Below are positions 17,826-25,609 of a stretch of DNA of 64,000 nt, one piece after another. Where the stretch lies: NCBI RefSeq assembly GCF_017355885.1, contig NZ_JAFEUU010000004.1, forward strand, positions 297,883 through 361,882, in the 5' to 3' direction. Source of the stretch: Sabulicella rubraurantiaca. GTDB taxonomy: Bacteria > Pseudomonadota > Alphaproteobacteria > Acetobacterales > Acetobacteraceae. A program made the translations under genes and the position numbers. Within the stretch, counting starts at the first letter, position 1. Every line of letters begins with the position of its first letter. The notes under the pieces were generated by a model. It saw nothing but the letters and a program-made list of their open reading frames with translations. It ran no database searches and was not told the DNA's origin.

Positions 17826-18542
17826 ATGCGCCTGAAAGCCGCGCTTCTGACTATGTGCCTCGGCATTGCCGGGATCACCGCCGCCCCTGAGGCGGAGGCC
17901 GCCCGCTCCGAGGCACGGTCACAGACCGGACAGGCGCGGCAGGCTCCACAGTCCCGTCCCAGCCGGGCCGCGCCGCATAACCGCGCCAGCCTCCAGACGA
18001 CGCGCGGCGCCACCCGCGCCGTCTACTCCGCCGGCATCTCCTGCGTGCCCTACGCGCGCAGCGTCACTGGTATGGATATCTTCGGGAACGGTCGCGAGTG
18101 GTGGGGGAACGCCGCCGGCCGCTACGCCCGCGGCCAGCGCCCGGAGCCCGGCTCGATCCTCTCCTTCCCCGGCACGGGTGGCATGCCGATGGGCCACGTC
18201 GCCGTGGTGTCGCGGGTCCTCCATGGCCGCATGATCGAGATCGACCACGCCAATTGGGGCGGCCCTGGCATCCGCCGCGGGCAGGTCATGCGGGACATCC
18301 GCGTCATGGACGTGTCGGACGACAATTCCTGGACGCGTGTGCGCGTACAGGTCGGTTGGGACAGCGGTACCTTCGGCCGCGAGTACCCGACCCACGGCTT
18401 CATCCACAATCGCCCGGCGACGACCTATGCGGCGAACGAGGACATGATCCGCCACGTCTCCTACACGCGGAGCGAGACGGTGCGCCCTGCCTCCCCGACG
18501 CAGCGCCGCCCGGCGGCGCGCACCCAGCAGCGGCGACGCTAA
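17826..18542 (+). CDS. Secreted CHAP-domain protein (putative amidohydrolase/peptidase)
   Basis: A 238-aa exported protein. Signal peptide about residues 1-26 (MRLKAALLTMCLGIAGITAA), a basic Gln/Arg/Ser linker, then a CHAP domain (about 65-180) with catalytic Cys in SAGISCVPYARSVTG, the structural WWGNAAGRYARGQRPEPGSI and catalytic His in MPMGHVAVVSRVL; EIDHANWGG follows. CHAP domains cleave peptidoglycan amide bonds. A basic tail ends in QQRRR. A strong AGGAGGG site precedes ATG 17826. Its stop overlaps by three bases the stop of the convergent dioxygenase gene. Confidence 0.87.
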   Translation: MRLKAALLTMCLGIAGITAAPEAEAARSEARSQTGQARQAPQSRPSRAAPHNRASLQTTRGATRAVYSAGISCVPYARSVTGMDIFGNGREWWGNAAGRYARGQRPEPGSILSFPGTGGMPMGHVAVVSRVLHGRMIEIDHANWGGPGIRRGQVMRDIRVMDVSDDNSWTRVRVQVGWDSGTFGREYPTHGFIHNRPATTYAANEDMIRHVSYTRSETVRPASPTQRRPAARTQQRRR

Positions 18543-19126
18543 GCCGCCCGCGAGCGGTCCCAAAGGTTGGGGACGAACGCGTTGCTGTAGCCCGAGATGA
18601 ACCGGCGCTTCTCGCCGGTTTCCGGGTCGAAGCTGTGGCGCTCCACCGCGCCGATATTCCCGCCATAGACGTGGATGGAGATGCTGGGCCGGTCAGGCAA
18701 GGCATTCTCCACCCAATGCGCATCCTCCTCGCCGGAGCCGACGCGCACCACCTCGCCGGGGCGCAGCCGGTCCACCTGCCCCGAGCGCATCTTCCCCTCC
18801 GGCGTGGGGTGCATCGTCACCGACACCTCCTCACCGCGCAGCATGCCGACCAAGCCCCAGACCTTGTGGTTGTGCACCGGCGTGCGCGCGCCAATGCCCC
18901 AGACGAAGCTGACGACGCTGAAGCGCTCCAGCGGGTCGCAATGCAGCAGGTATTGCCGGTAGCCCGGCCCTGGCTCCGCCATGGCGTCGGGAAGCCAGTC
19001 ATCCTCGCGCACCAGTTCCGACAGTAGCGCCCCGCCCTCCTCCAGCCAGCGTGCCTCTCCGGGCGATTGCTCGGCGAGGCGCGTCATGGCCTGGATGAAG
19101 CCGCGCAGCTTGTCGGTTCCGGTCAT
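18539..19126 (-). CDS. Cysteine dioxygenase family protein (thiol dioxygenase)
   Basis: A 195-aa cupin iron enzyme. Ligands His85 and His87 are in PVHNHKVWGLVGM and His137 in EDAHWVENA; the second-sphere Ser150-His152-Tyr154 of thiol dioxygenases is present in SISIHVY. Arg57 in GYRQYLLHC sits where Arg-type enzymes bind the cysteine carboxylate, favouring cysteine over 3-mercaptopropionate. The product would be cysteine sulfinate. The gene is coupled by ATGA to the M20 hydrolase upstream, which might supply a free thiol amino acid. Confidence 0.82.
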   Translation of the reverse strand: MTGTDKLRGFIQAMTRLAEQSPGEARWLEEGGALLSELVREDDWLPDAMAEPGPGYRQYLLHCDPLERFSVVSFVWGIGARTPVHNHKVWGLVGMLRGEEVSVTMHPTPEGKMRSGQVDRLRPGEVVRVGSGEEDAHWVENALPDRPSISIHVYGGNIGAVERHSFDPETGEKRRFISGYSNAFVPNLWDRSRAA

Positions 19127-20274
19127 GACTCCCCCAGGGCCCGCCGCGCCGTCTCGGCCAGGAAGCCGCTGGCGACCGGCAGGATCTCGTCGTTGAAGTC
19201 GTAATTCGGGTGGTGCAGCTCGCGCCCGTCCTCGGCGGGACCGTTACCGATCCAGACGAAGGCGCCCGGCACCTCGTGGAGGAACCAGGAGAAATCCTCG
19301 CCGGTCATGGCCGGCGGCACGTCGCGGCGCATCTCGGTGAGGGAGGCGGCGGCGGCAGCCGCCATGTCGCGCTCCCGCGGATGATTCGCGGTGACGGGCA
19401 CGCCGCGGTTGAAGTTCACCTGCTCGTGCAGGCCGAAGGCCAGGGCGATGCCGCGCGCCACCTCGCGCATCCGCTCCTCGATCAGGCTGCCCACCGAATC
19501 GTCCAGCCAGCGCGCTGTCCCGCGCAGAACGGCACGGGAGGGGACTTGGTTCTGGGCCTCGCCGGCCACGGCCATGGTGACGCTGACCACGCCCGCCTTC
19601 ATCGGGTCCACCCCGCGCGCCACGATGGATTGCAGCGCCACGATGGCATGGCCCGCGCCCAGCATGGGGTCTCGCGTCAGGTGCGGCAGGGCGGCGTGGC
19701 CGGCATGACCGTCGAAGGTGATGTCGAAGCGCGCCCCTGCGGCCATCACCGCCGAATCATGCACCGCCACCGTCCCGGCCGGTAGGCCGGGCCAGTTGTG
19801 CCAGCCGAAGATGCGGTCCATCGGGAATCGCTGAAACAGCCCGTCCGCGATCATCTTGCGGGCTCCGCCGCCGCCTTCCTCCGCGGGCTGGAAGACCAGC
19901 TGGACCGTCCCGGTCCAGTTCGGGTCGGCCTGGAGCAGCGCGGCGGCGCCCAGCAATGCCGTCGTGTGTCCATCATGCCCGCAGGCATGCATCACGCCGG
20001 GTTTGGTGGAACGGTGGGGCAGCAACTCGTCCGCCTCCTGGATCGGCAACGCGTCCATGTCGGCGCGCAGCCCCACGGCGCGGTTGCCGCCGCCCCGGCG
20101 CAGCGTGGCGACGACGCCATGCCCGCCGATTCCGGACTCGATCTCGGTGATGCCGAGTTCCCGCAGCTTCTCGACGACGAAGGCGGCGGTGTCGCCCTCA
20201 TCCAGCGTCAGGCCGGGATTTGCGTGCAGATGACGGCGCCATGCGGTGAGGCGGCGATGAAGTTCCTGGTCCAT
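19123..20274 (-). CDS. M20 family amidohydrolase (N-acyl-amino-acid hydrolase type)
   Basis: A 383-aa M20D metallohydrolase similar to hippurate/N-acetyl amino acid hydrolases. Metal motifs are GLRADMDALPI, HACGHDGHTTALLGAA, FQPAEEGGGGARKMI and the C-terminal GEDFSWFL. A dimerisation insert (GHAGHAALPH) is present. It cleaves an N-acyl group from an amino acid. It starts at ATG 20274, divergent to an XRE regulator that starts at 20426, and overlaps the dioxygenase gene downstream. Confidence 0.88.
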   Translation of the reverse strand: MDQELHRRLTAWRRHLHANPGLTLDEGDTAAFVVEKLRELGITEIESGIGGHGVVATLRRGGGNRAVGLRADMDALPIQEADELLPHRSTKPGVMHACGHDGHTTALLGAAALLQADPNWTGTVQLVFQPAEEGGGGARKMIADGLFQRFPMDRIFGWHNWPGLPAGTVAVHDSAVMAAGARFDITFDGHAGHAALPHLTRDPMLGAGHAIVALQSIVARGVDPMKAGVVSVTMAVAGEAQNQVPSRAVLRGTARWLDDSVGSLIEERMREVARGIALAFGLHEQVNFNRGVPVTANHPRERDMAAAAAASLTEMRRDVPPAMTGEDFSWFLHEVPGAFVWIGNGPAEDGRELHHPNYDFNDEILPVASGFLAETARRALGES

Positions 20275-20425
20275 TTCCGGACACTAGCCGTTGTGGACTT
20301 GGTGAGCCACTGCCGCCACTGGCGCGGTTTTTTCGTCGTGTTGTCGTTTCACGCCCTTGTTCTTATGAGCGATGGTTGTATCCCCTTTCTGAAACCGCGC
20401 TCAGGTTGCAGGCACAGGAGGTCTA

Positions 20426-21310
20426 ATGAAATTCGCGGATATCGGCCAGCAACTACGCGCCTACCGCATGGAATCCGGCATGCGGGCGGAGGAGATCGCC
20501 GCCCGACTCGGTGTGTCGCGCGCCGCCCTCTATCGCTACGAGAAGGGCGAGGTGATCAAGCTGGAGACGATCCGGCGCCTTGCGGAGCTGCTGAAGGTCT
20601 CCCCCCTGGCCCTGCTGGGCATCGGCATCGAGTATTTCGCGCGCCCCGCCGCCTTCCAGGAGCGTCTGCGCGGCCTGGAGGAACAAGCCGACCAGGTTCT
20701 GCAGATCGGCTTCCCCTATTGCGACCTGCTCACCTCGGAAGGCTTTGACGGCGCGCTCGCGGAGGCATGGCGCCAAGCCGCCCCGCCGGGCAATGAGGGC
20801 GCCGCAGCGCTGGCGCAGGCGGACCAGGCGCTCGGGGCGCTGATCGCGCGCAAGCGGCTGTACGCCGCGCGCCGCCCCACCGTGATCGCGGTGCTGGGCG
20901 AGGCGGCGATCGTGTCCTTCCTGTCTCAGGGTCTGTGCTACGGCCTCGACCTGCCGCCGGCGACGCGGGAACGCTGCCGGGAGGCGGCGCGGCAGGAAGT
21001 GCTGGCCCTCGCGGCGCTGATGGACGCCATGCCGCTCGGCCTGCAGATCGGCCTCACGCGCGGCCCGCAGCCCGCTGCGCCCTTCGTGGTGCTGCGCGGG
21101 CGGGAGCGTGCGCATGTCGTCACCTCCCCGCTCTCGGCCGAGTTGCCGGCCGGGGCGCAGGTCGGCGTTGCGGGGATCACGGCGGCGGATGAGTCCGTGG
21201 CGGCGCACCAGCGCATCGCCGAGACGATCTGGCGCGAGGCTCTGAAGGGCCCCGAGGCGGCGGAACGGCTCCGCGATCTGACGCGCAGGACGGTCCTGCT
21301 GACCGACTGA
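20426..21310 (+). CDS. XRE-family transcriptional regulator with C-terminal ligand domain
   Basis: A 294-aa regulator. The N-terminal lambda-repressor-type HTH covers residues about 6-65 (RMESGMRAEEIAARLGVSRA, then LYRYEKGE). The remaining 230 residues form an unrecognised mainly helical domain, possibly effector-binding. A strong AGGAGG site precedes ATG 20426. The 151-base spacer to the divergent M20 hydrolase makes the M20-dioxygenase operon a plausible target, besides itself. Confidence 0.82.
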   Translation: MKFADIGQQLRAYRMESGMRAEEIAARLGVSRAALYRYEKGEVIKLETIRRLAELLKVSPLALLGIGIEYFARPAAFQERLRGLEEQADQVLQIGFPYCDLLTSEGFDGALAEAWRQAAPPGNEGAAALAQADQALGALIARKRLYAARRPTVIAVLGEAAIVSFLSQGLCYGLDLPPATRERCREAARQEVLALAALMDAMPLGLQIGLTRGPQPAAPFVVLRGRERAHVVTSPLSAELPAGAQVGVAGITAADESVAAHQRIAETIWREALKGPEAAERLRDLTRRTVLLTD

Positions 21311-21324
21311 GCCGCGCCGGGCCT

Positions 21325-22185
21325 TCAGCCCGACAGGTGGCGGCGCGGCCAGTGCCGCGCGATGAGCCCGTCTACCGGCCCCGCCACCACGGAGACCGCC
21401 CAGATGCCAGCGGCGGAAAGCAGGATGGACGGGCCGCTCGGCACGTCCAGATGGAAGGACGCTCCCAATCCAAGGAGGCTGGCCGCCAGGGCGATTCCGC
21501 ACGCCATGGCGACCATCCCGCCCACGTTGCGTGCCCAATGCCGGGCTGCGATGGCGGGTAGCATCATCAGCCCCACCGCCATCAGGCTCCCCACCGCCTG
21601 CACCGCCGCCACGAGGTTCAGCACCACGAGCGCGAGCAGGGAAAGGTGCCAGGCCGACCCGCGAACCCCCACCGCCCGCGCGAAGGCTGGGTCGAAGCAT
21701 TCCAAAATAAGCGGCCGCCACGCGAAGGCGAGAAAACCCAGGGTGAGGCTGGCGCAGCCGCCCATCAGCAGCAGCGCCGGGTCATCCACGCCCAGCACGC
21801 TGCCGAACAGGATCTGGGTGAGTTCCACGGCCGAGCCCCGCCAGGAGATGATCGCCACCCCGGCGGCCAGCGCGGTCAGGTAGAGCGCGGCGAGCGACGC
21901 ATCCTCCCGCCCGCCCGTGCCGCGCGCCAGAGCGCCGGCACCAAGGGCGATCAGCAGCCCCGCCAACATCCCGCCCAGGGCGAGGCCGGGCAGCCAGAGC
22001 CCGAACACCACGAAGCCCAGCGCCACGCCCGGCAGCATCCCGTGCGACAGCGCGTCCCCCGCCAGGCTCATGCGTCGCAGCACCAGGAACACGCCGAGCG
22101 GCGGCGCTGAAAGCGACAGCGCCACGCAGCCCATCAGGGCACGGCGCAGGAAGCCGAACTCAAGAAAGGGATCGAAGGGGGTCAC
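21325..22185 (-). CDS. znuB: Metal ABC transporter permease (ZnuB-like)
   Basis: A 286-aa integral membrane permease of the Zn/Mn ABC-3 family: FLVLRRMSLAGDALSHGMLPG near the N-terminus is the family signature and LVAAVQAVGSLMAVGLMMLP the second. About eight hydrophobic spans are visible. The start is GTG 22185, overlapping the ATPase stop (GTGA). With the upstream ATPase and a Zur-like operator, zinc is the most probable cargo. No periplasmic binding protein (znuA) is in the window. Confidence 0.86.
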   Translation of the reverse strand: MTPFDPFLEFGFLRRALMGCVALSLSAPPLGVFLVLRRMSLAGDALSHGMLPGVALGFVVFGLWLPGLALGGMLAGLLIALGAGALARGTGGREDASLAALYLTALAAGVAIISWRGSAVELTQILFGSVLGVDDPALLLMGGCASLTLGFLAFAWRPLILECFDPAFARAVGVRGSAWHLSLLALVVLNLVAAVQAVGSLMAVGLMMLPAIAARHWARNVGGMVAMACGIALAASLLGLGASFHLDVPSGPSILLSAAGIWAVSVVAGPVDGLIARHWPRRHLSG

Positions 22186-22898
22186 GCCGCCCGCGCGCAA
22201 GGCTCCGCGTGGGGGTCCCAACCTTCCGCCATGCGGCGTGCTCGCAGCCGGTTGGCAGAGGAGAGAGCCTCCTGGGTCGGCCCCACCGCCACCGCCTCGC
22301 GCGCCAGCAGCAGCGTCTCCGGGAATTCTTCACGCACCAGATCGAGGTCGTGCAGCACCGCGAGGATGGTCCGTCCCTCGCCATGCCAGCGACGCACCAG
22401 GGCCAGGAGGTCGGCCGCGGTCCGGGCATCGAGCGCGTTGAACGGTTCATCCAGCAGGATCACCGGCGCATCCTGAAGGAGGAGGCGGGCAAAGAGCAGG
22501 CGCTGGAACTGGCCGGTGGACAGGCTGCCGACCGGGCGCCCCGCGAAGCCGTGCAGCCCCACCGCCTCAAGAGCGCGAAGCACGCGCCCCTCCTCGGAGA
22601 TGCGGCCGAAGCTGCCACATTCGGCCCACAGCCCCAGCATCACCGCCTCGCGGCAGGAGAAGGGGAAGGTGCGGTCGAGCCCCGCCTGCTGCGGCAGCAG
22701 TGCCACGCGGCCTTCCGCCACGACCTCGCCCTCCGCAGGCGGGTGAAGCCCAGCGATGGCGCGCAGCAGCGTGGACTTGCCGGCACCGTTCGGGCCAACC
22801 ACCGCCATCAGCCCACCCTTCCGCAGGGTGAAGGACAGGTGATGCACGGCGGGACGCCGGTCGTGACTCACCGTGAGGTTCCGCACCGCAAGACTCAT
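22182..22898 (-). CDS. znuC: Metal ABC transporter ATP-binding protein (ZnuC-like)
   Basis: A 238-aa ATPase with Walker A GPNGAGKSTLL, Walker B VILLDEPFNALD, switch His in AVLHDLDLV, and signature LSTGQFQRLL, where the usual second Gly is Thr. This variant is found among Mn/Zn importers. It pairs with the permease downstream (GTGA overlap) and follows a 38-aa membrane protein (ATGA overlap). The last residues are rich in Cys/His (WDPHAEPCARAA), possibly incidental. Confidence 0.88.
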   Translation of the reverse strand: MSLAVRNLTVSHDRRPAVHHLSFTLRKGGLMAVVGPNGAGKSTLLRAIAGLHPPAEGEVVAEGRVALLPQQAGLDRTFPFSCREAVMLGLWAECGSFGRISEEGRVLRALEAVGLHGFAGRPVGSLSTGQFQRLLFARLLLQDAPVILLDEPFNALDARTAADLLALVRRWHGEGRTILAVLHDLDLVREEFPETLLLAREAVAVGPTQEALSSANRLRARRMAEGWDPHAEPCARAA

Positions 22899-23011
22899 GC
22901 GGCGAGAGCCCAGAACACACCGCTCCAGAGAACGGCCAGCAGCGCGGCCGCCAGCGCGAGGCGCGCGCTGGCCGGGGCAGCGAGGTCGAGCGGGTTGGCG
23001 AAGCGAAGCAT
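22895..23011 (-). CDS. 38-aa single-span membrane protein leading the znuCB operon
   Basis: A small gene beginning MLRFANPLDLAAPASARLAL and ending in a hydrophobic helix (ALAAALLAVLWSGVFWALA). It overlaps the znuC start by ATGA, so it is part of the metal-uptake operon. An in-frame ATG at 23029 lies inside the Zur-like box and is less likely. Predicted promoter geometry puts the transcript start only a few bases before ATG 23011, implying a leaderless message. Function unknown; it may be an accessory subunit of the importer. Confidence 0.55.
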   Translation of the reverse strand: MLRFANPLDLAAPASARLALAAALLAVLWSGVFWALAA

Positions 23012-23014
23012 GAG

Positions 23015-23027
23015 GTTATCATATAAC
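23015..23027. promoter_or_regulatory. Zur-like operator GTTAT-CAT-ATAAC
   Basis: Perfect inverted repeat GTTAT / ATAAC around a 3-base centre. It differs by one central base from the core of the classical Zur consensus GTTATANTATAAC. It lies between the divergent znuCB operon and the DUF445 gene, overlapping the predicted -10 of the former, so zinc-loaded Zur would block transcription. A Mur/Fur-type repressor with similar site is the alternative. Confidence 0.72.
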
Positions 23028-23049
23028 ATGCCGGCGGGCCGGTCGCCAA
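23021..23049 (-). promoter_or_regulatory. Predicted sigma70-type promoter for the small ORF-znuCB operon
   Basis: On the minus strand TTGGCG (23049-23044) and TTATAT (23026-23021) are separated by exactly 17 bases. The -10 is embedded in the Zur-like palindrome. The expected start point near 23014-23015 is only 3-4 bases from ATG 23011. Confidence 0.45.
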
Positions 23050-23078
23050 TGCGAATTACCATGCCTATTCTCGGGGGC

Positions 23079-24344
23079 ATGAACGCCCAGGACGAGGCGC
23101 TGCGCGCCGCCCTGGCCCGGCACCGGGCCTTCGCGACCTTTCTTCTCCTCCTGATGGGCGCGCTGATGGCGCTGGGCTATGCGCTGCCACCCTCCTTCGG
23201 TGCCGATCTGCTGGCAGCCTCCGCCAAGGCCGGGGTGGTGGGCGGCCTGGCCGACTGGTTCGCAGTCACGGCCCTGTTCCGGCACCCCCTGGGCCTGCCC
23301 ATCCCGCACACCGCCATTATCCCCCGCCAGAAGGAGCGGCTGGGCCAGGGGCTGGGCCGCTTCGTCGCCAACCACGTCTTCACGGAATCCGAGGTGGCGC
23401 GGGTGATCGCGCGGCTGGATGTGGCAGGCATCATCGGCAGCTTCCTGGCGGATCGGCAGGCCAGCCGCCCCGCGGCCGAGGCCCTGGCCGCCGCCCTGCC
23501 TCGCCTCCTCCAGACGCTGGAGGATGGGCGGGCGCGGCGGATGCTTACGCGCCTTCTGCCCCGCGTCGCGGGCGGGCCGGGCGCGGCGCAGGTGGTGGCG
23601 CGGGCGCTGCGGGCGCTGATTGCGGGCGGGCGGCACCAGGCGGTGCTCGACCTCGCCCTCGACCGGCTCAAACTGATCCTGGCCGAGCGGCAGGACTCGC
23701 TGCGCGACGCCATCAAGGCGCGGGTGCGGGAGTCCGGCGGGGCGCTGGTGGGCTGGGCGGCCGGCGCCTATGTCGCCAACCGCGTGCTGGACACAGTGAA
23801 CAGCGAGCTGGCCAAGATGGAGCCGGGCGATTCCTCCCTGCGCCAAGCCTTCGAGGCTTGGCTGGAAAGCGAGATCGAGCGGCTGGAAAACGAGCCGCAG
23901 CGCGCCGCGGCGCTGGGCGGTGCCATCCGGCAGGCCCTGTCCCACCCCGCCGTCGCCGAGTGGCTGAACGACATCTGGAACCGCCTGCGCGACGCCCTGG
24001 CCGCCGACGCCGCCAATTCCAATGGCCGCAGCGTCGCGGTGATCGAAGGCGCGCTGGCCAATGCGGGCCGCTTCCTGGCCGAGGACGAGAATGCCCGCGC
24101 CAAGCTGAACGGCGCGGTGGAGCGCACGCTGAACACCCTGCTCCCCTCCGCCCAGGCGCGGCTGGCCGAGTTCATTGCCGGGGTGGTGAAAGGCTGGGAC
24201 ACGGCGGAGGTCACGGAGAAGATCGAGCTTCGCGTGGGCCGGGACCTGCAATACGTGCGGATGAACGGGACCATCGTCGGCTTCCTGGCCGGTGGGGTGC
24301 TGTATCTCCTGATCTATGCCCTGACCGGGAGGGTCGCGCATTGA
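23079..24344 (+). CDS. DUF445 family membrane protein
   Basis: A 421-aa DUF445 protein (YjiN-like). One hydrophobic span near the N-terminus (TFLLLLMGALMALGYALP) and one at the C-terminus (GFLAGGVLYLLIYAL) flank a long, helix-rich soluble region; the family block KAGVVGGLADWFAVTALFRHPLG LPIPHT is split here only for length. ATG 23079 (MNAQDEAL) has a GGGGG site 2-3 bases upstream; ATG 23061 is an alternative. Function is not established for the family. Its stop shares a base with the MaoC start (TGATG). Confidence 0.85.
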   Translation: MNAQDEALRAALARHRAFATFLLLLMGALMALGYALPPSFGADLLAASAKAGVVGGLADWFAVTALFRHPLGLPIPHTAIIPRQKERLGQGLGRFVANHVFTESEVARVIARLDVAGIIGSFLADRQASRPAAEALAAALPRLLQTLEDGRARRMLTRLLPRVAGGPGAAQVVARALRALIAGGRHQAVLDLALDRLKLILAERQDSLRDAIKARVRESGGALVGWAAGAYVANRVLDTVNSELAKMEPGDSSLRQAFEAWLESEIERLENEPQRAAALGGAIRQALSHPAVAEWLNDIWNRLRDALAADAANSNGRSVAVIEGALANAGRFLAEDENARAKLNGAVERTLNTLLPSAQARLAEFIAGVVKGWDTAEVTEKIELRVGRDLQYVRMNGTIVGFLAGGVLYLLIYALTGRVAH

Positions 24345-24790
24345 TGACTCCGCTTTCCTCCTGGCGCGAATTGTTGCCCGGGCAGCGCTTCGACTTCGGG
24401 ACGCTGTCGCTCAGCGAGGCGGAGATCATCGAATACGCGCGCAAGTACGACCCCCAGCCCTTCCACACCGACCCGGAGGCGGCGCGGCAGGCGCCGTTGT
24501 TCAAGGGGCTGGTGGCCAGCGGCCTGCACACGATGGGTGCGTGCTTCGGGCGCATCATGGGATCCAGGCTGTTCGTCGAGGTCAGCCTGGGTGGGTCGCG
24601 CATCGACACGCGCTGGCCCGCCGCGCTGCGCCCGGATGAAGAGATCCGTGTAGAAGGCGAGGTGCTCGCCGCCGAGGCCCACCGCAAGCGCGCCGGGATG
24701 GGCGTTGCGACGATGCGCTACACCGGCACGCGCATCGCCGACGGGGTGGTGGTGATCACCATGGAAGGCACGCATTTCCTGAAGGAATAG
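24344..24790 (+). CDS. MaoC-like dehydratase (hotdog fold)
   Basis: A 148-aa single hotdog domain. The (R)-specific enoyl-CoA hydratase type active-site signature is present as EYARKYDPQPFHTD with Asp and His, followed by LFKGLVASGLHTMG. It probably hydrates an enoyl-CoA or similar thioester. The start at 24344 overlaps the DUF445 stop by one base. A hydratase of a different fold follows on the opposite strand. Confidence 0.87.
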   Translation: MTPLSSWRELLPGQRFDFGTLSLSEAEIIEYARKYDPQPFHTDPEAARQAPLFKGLVASGLHTMGACFGRIMGSRLFVEVSLGGSRIDTRWPAALRPDEEIRVEGEVLAAEAHRKRAGMGVATMRYTGTRIADGVVVITMEGTHFLKE

Positions 24791-24800
24791 GCGGCCCCGC

Positions 24801-25520
24801 TCAGCCCTCGAAACGCAGCGCGACCTCGCCGATGCCGGCGAGGCGGCCCAGCACGCGGGTGCCCGGCGCCGCGAAGAGCATGCCGGTGAGCGAACCGGTG
24901 GTCAGGATCTCACCCTGGCGAAGCGCTTCCCCACGGGCGGCGAGGCGTTGCGACAGGCCGTCCAGCAGCCATTCCAGGCTCCCCGCTGTGTTGGCGCCGC
25001 GGGTGGAGGCCACGACCTCGCCATCCATGCGGAGTTCCGCCTCCAGCGCCCCGAAATCCAGCTCGCTAATGGGGATAGGTTCACCCAGGATCAGGGCGCC
25101 GTGGGTTTGCAGATCCGCCAGCTTCAACAGGGCAGGTGCCTGTTCCCAGCCCGCCAGCCGCGTCTCCACCACCTCGATCGCCGGCAGCATCGCGTCGAAA
25201 TCCGAGCGCCGGAGGGCTTCGCAGGCCGGAACGTCGCGGCCGAGGCGCAGCGCCAGTTCCAGCTCCACCCCCCGCATCGCGCCAGCAAACGCTGTGCCGG
25301 AAGGAAGCAGGCAGGTGGCCGGCAGGGGTGCGGAAAGCGGCGTGGCGCTCGGGTTGGCCGCCCCCACCTTCCAGCCGCCGCGCGGGCCGAGCGCGGCCAG
25401 CAGTTCCGATTGCACCGTGTAGGCGGCCTGGGGGTCGGCTGGCGGGATGGTACCGGCCGGCACCGGCGCAGCGCCCTTCCAGGCATCGAGAAGCAGGGTC
25501 GCGAGACGGGAATCGGCCAT
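24801..25520 (-). CDS. 2-keto-4-pentenoate hydratase-like protein (FAH superfamily)
   Basis: A 239-aa protein of the MhpD/hydratase-decarboxylase group: GGWKVGAANP near residue 65, the acidic metal-binding motif GVELELALRLGRD, and TGSLTGMLFAAPGTRVLGRL at the C-terminus. It hydrates 2-hydroxypenta-2,4-dienoate-type compounds in meta-cleavage pathways. The start ATG 25520 (MADSRLATLLL) is chosen; an upstream in-frame start at 25577 lies in the fusA terminator. It stands alone, downstream of fusA. Confidence 0.8.
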   Translation of the reverse strand: MADSRLATLLLDAWKGAAPVPAGTIPPADPQAAYTVQSELLAALGPRGGWKVGAANPSATPLSAPLPATCLLPSGTAFAGAMRGVELELALRLGRDVPACEALRRSDFDAMLPAIEVVETRLAGWEQAPALLKLADLQTHGALILGEPIPISELDFGALEAELRMDGEVVASTRGANTAGSLEWLLDGLSQRLAARGEALRQGEILTTGSLTGMLFAAPGTRVLGRLAGIGEVALRFEG

Positions 25521-25554
25521 AGGGCCAGGATGGCGGCCATGGCGCACAAGCGAA

Positions 25555-25584
25555 AGGGGCGGTGCCGTCTCCGACACCGCCCCT
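25555..25584 (-). terminator. Probable terminator of fusA
   Basis: A perfect 10-bp stem AGGGGCGGTG / CACCGCCCCT with a 10-base loop lies 26 bases after the fusA stop (minus strand), followed by TTTCGCTT. The stem is strong and the T-tract short. It separates fusA from the hydratase. Confidence 0.6.
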
Positions 25585-25609
25585 CCCTGGCTCCCGAAGG
25601 ATGCGGGCC

